Part shown: piece after piece, positions 7,043 to 7,450 of the stretch
Numbering within the stretch: position 1 is the first letter of the stretch
Layout: each line of letters starts with the position of its first letter
Source of the DNA: an uncultured Lacinutrix sp.
GTDB taxonomy: Bacteria > Bacteroidota > Bacteroidia > Flavobacteriales > Flavobacteriaceae
Direction: 5' to 3'
DNA length: 7,450 bases
NCBI GenBank assembly: GCA_937916035.1
Contig: CALGIH010000348.1
Span: 1-7,450 of the forward strand
Program-made: the position numbers and the translations under genes
The notes under the pieces: generated by a model
The model's input: the letters and a program-made list of their open reading frames with translations, nothing else
The model's database searches: none
Told to the model about the DNA's origin: nothing

Positions 7043-7047
7043 ATATT

Positions 7048-7450
7048 ATGAAAAAACTAACTATTCTATTCTCGCTCCTATTTGTTTTAAACGGTTTTGC
7101 TCAAGATAATTATCTTGGAGATGGACCACATTCTCAACTCATCATTCGTGGTGTAACCCTTATAAACGGTGACGGTTCACCTCCTCGAGGACCCATTGAT
7201 ATTGTAGTAGAAAATAATATAATTAAAGACATACAAGTTGTTGGCTATGATGGTGTACCAATTAACGAAGCAAGCCGTCCTAAATTAGCACCAGGAGGAA
7301 AAGAGTTGGATGCTAATGGTATGTATTTATTACCTGGATTTATAGACATGCATGTACATATTGGTGGTGATGCACAAGGTGCAGATTCTGATTATGTGTT
7401 TAAACTTTGGATGGCACATGGTGTTACCACAGTTAGAGAAGTAAGTGGCA
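7048..7450 (+). CDS. exported metal-dependent amidohydrolase, 3'-truncated
   Basis: The frame opens at ATG 7048 and runs off the right edge after 134 complete codons. Residues 1-19 form a signal peptide (MKKLTILFSLLFVLNGFAQ). Residues 31-65 (LIIRGVTLINGDGSPP, then IDIVVENNIIKDI) are the N-terminal beta-sandwich strands of the amidohydrolase superfamily. LLPGFIDMHVHIGG (94-107) contains the HxH metal-binding pair His102 and His104, and the first barrel helix and strand follow (LWMAHGVTTVREVSG). This pattern fits the imidazolonepropionase/Xaa-Pro dipeptidase-like branch (COG1228). Later metal ligands, namely the bridging Lys, two His and the Asp, lie beyond the window, so activity and substrate cannot be judged. 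Its position 61 bases after the exported M14 peptidase suggests the two act on the same peptides outside the cytoplasm. Confidence 0.9.
   Translation, partial: MKKLTILFSLLFVLNGFAQDNYLGDGPHSQLIIRGVTLINGDGSPPRGPIDIVVENNIIKDIQVVGYDGVPINEASRPKLAPGGKELDANGMYLLPGFIDMHVHIGGDAQGADSDYVFKLWMAHGVTTVREVSG

Overview
The window looks like chromosomal DNA of a marine-type member of the Flavobacteriaceae (Bacteroidota). The DNA is AT-rich, start codons lack Shine-Dalgarno sequences, exported proteins have signal peptides ending in SxQ or AQ, and two family signatures are typical of the phylum: CarboxypepD_reg-like plus SusC/RagA-type plug domains, and a large periplasmic M14 zinc peptidase. This assignment is inferred from gene content; there is no rRNA or other phylogenetic marker here.

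Layout: all genes are on the + strand. (1) Positions 2-301 hold the 3' end of a cytosolic VOC (glyoxalase/bleomycin-resistance fold) gene. (2) Only 8 bases later, 310-1062 encodes a DJ-1/PfpI-fold protein with a lipoprotein signal, probably in the same transcript. (3) Positions 1141-4311 encode an exported 1056-residue protein made of three tandem [CarboxypepD_reg-like + TonB-receptor plug-like + NYY tail] modules, then TPR helices and a C-terminal beta-rich domain. It has no outer-membrane barrel and is the most unusual gene in the window. (4) Positions 4419-6986 encode a complete exported M14 zinc carboxypeptidase with a C-terminal GATase1-like domain. (5) From 7048 to the right edge runs the 5' part of an exported metal-dependent amidohydrolase, cut by the window end.

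The last two genes look like a functional pair: an exported zinc carboxypeptidase followed 61 bases later by an exported amidohydrolase of the type that includes dipeptidases, suggesting periplasmic peptide or amino-acid-conjugate breakdown. The first two genes are a close pair, both from folds with members that act on reactive carbonyls, but they are predicted to sit in different compartments, so a shared pathway is only a guess. The triple-plug protein stands between the two groups with its own leader, which carries overlapping inverted repeats.

No tRNA, rRNA, CRISPR array, insertion sequence, phage gene or defence system is visible. No gene-free stretch exceeds 110 bases.
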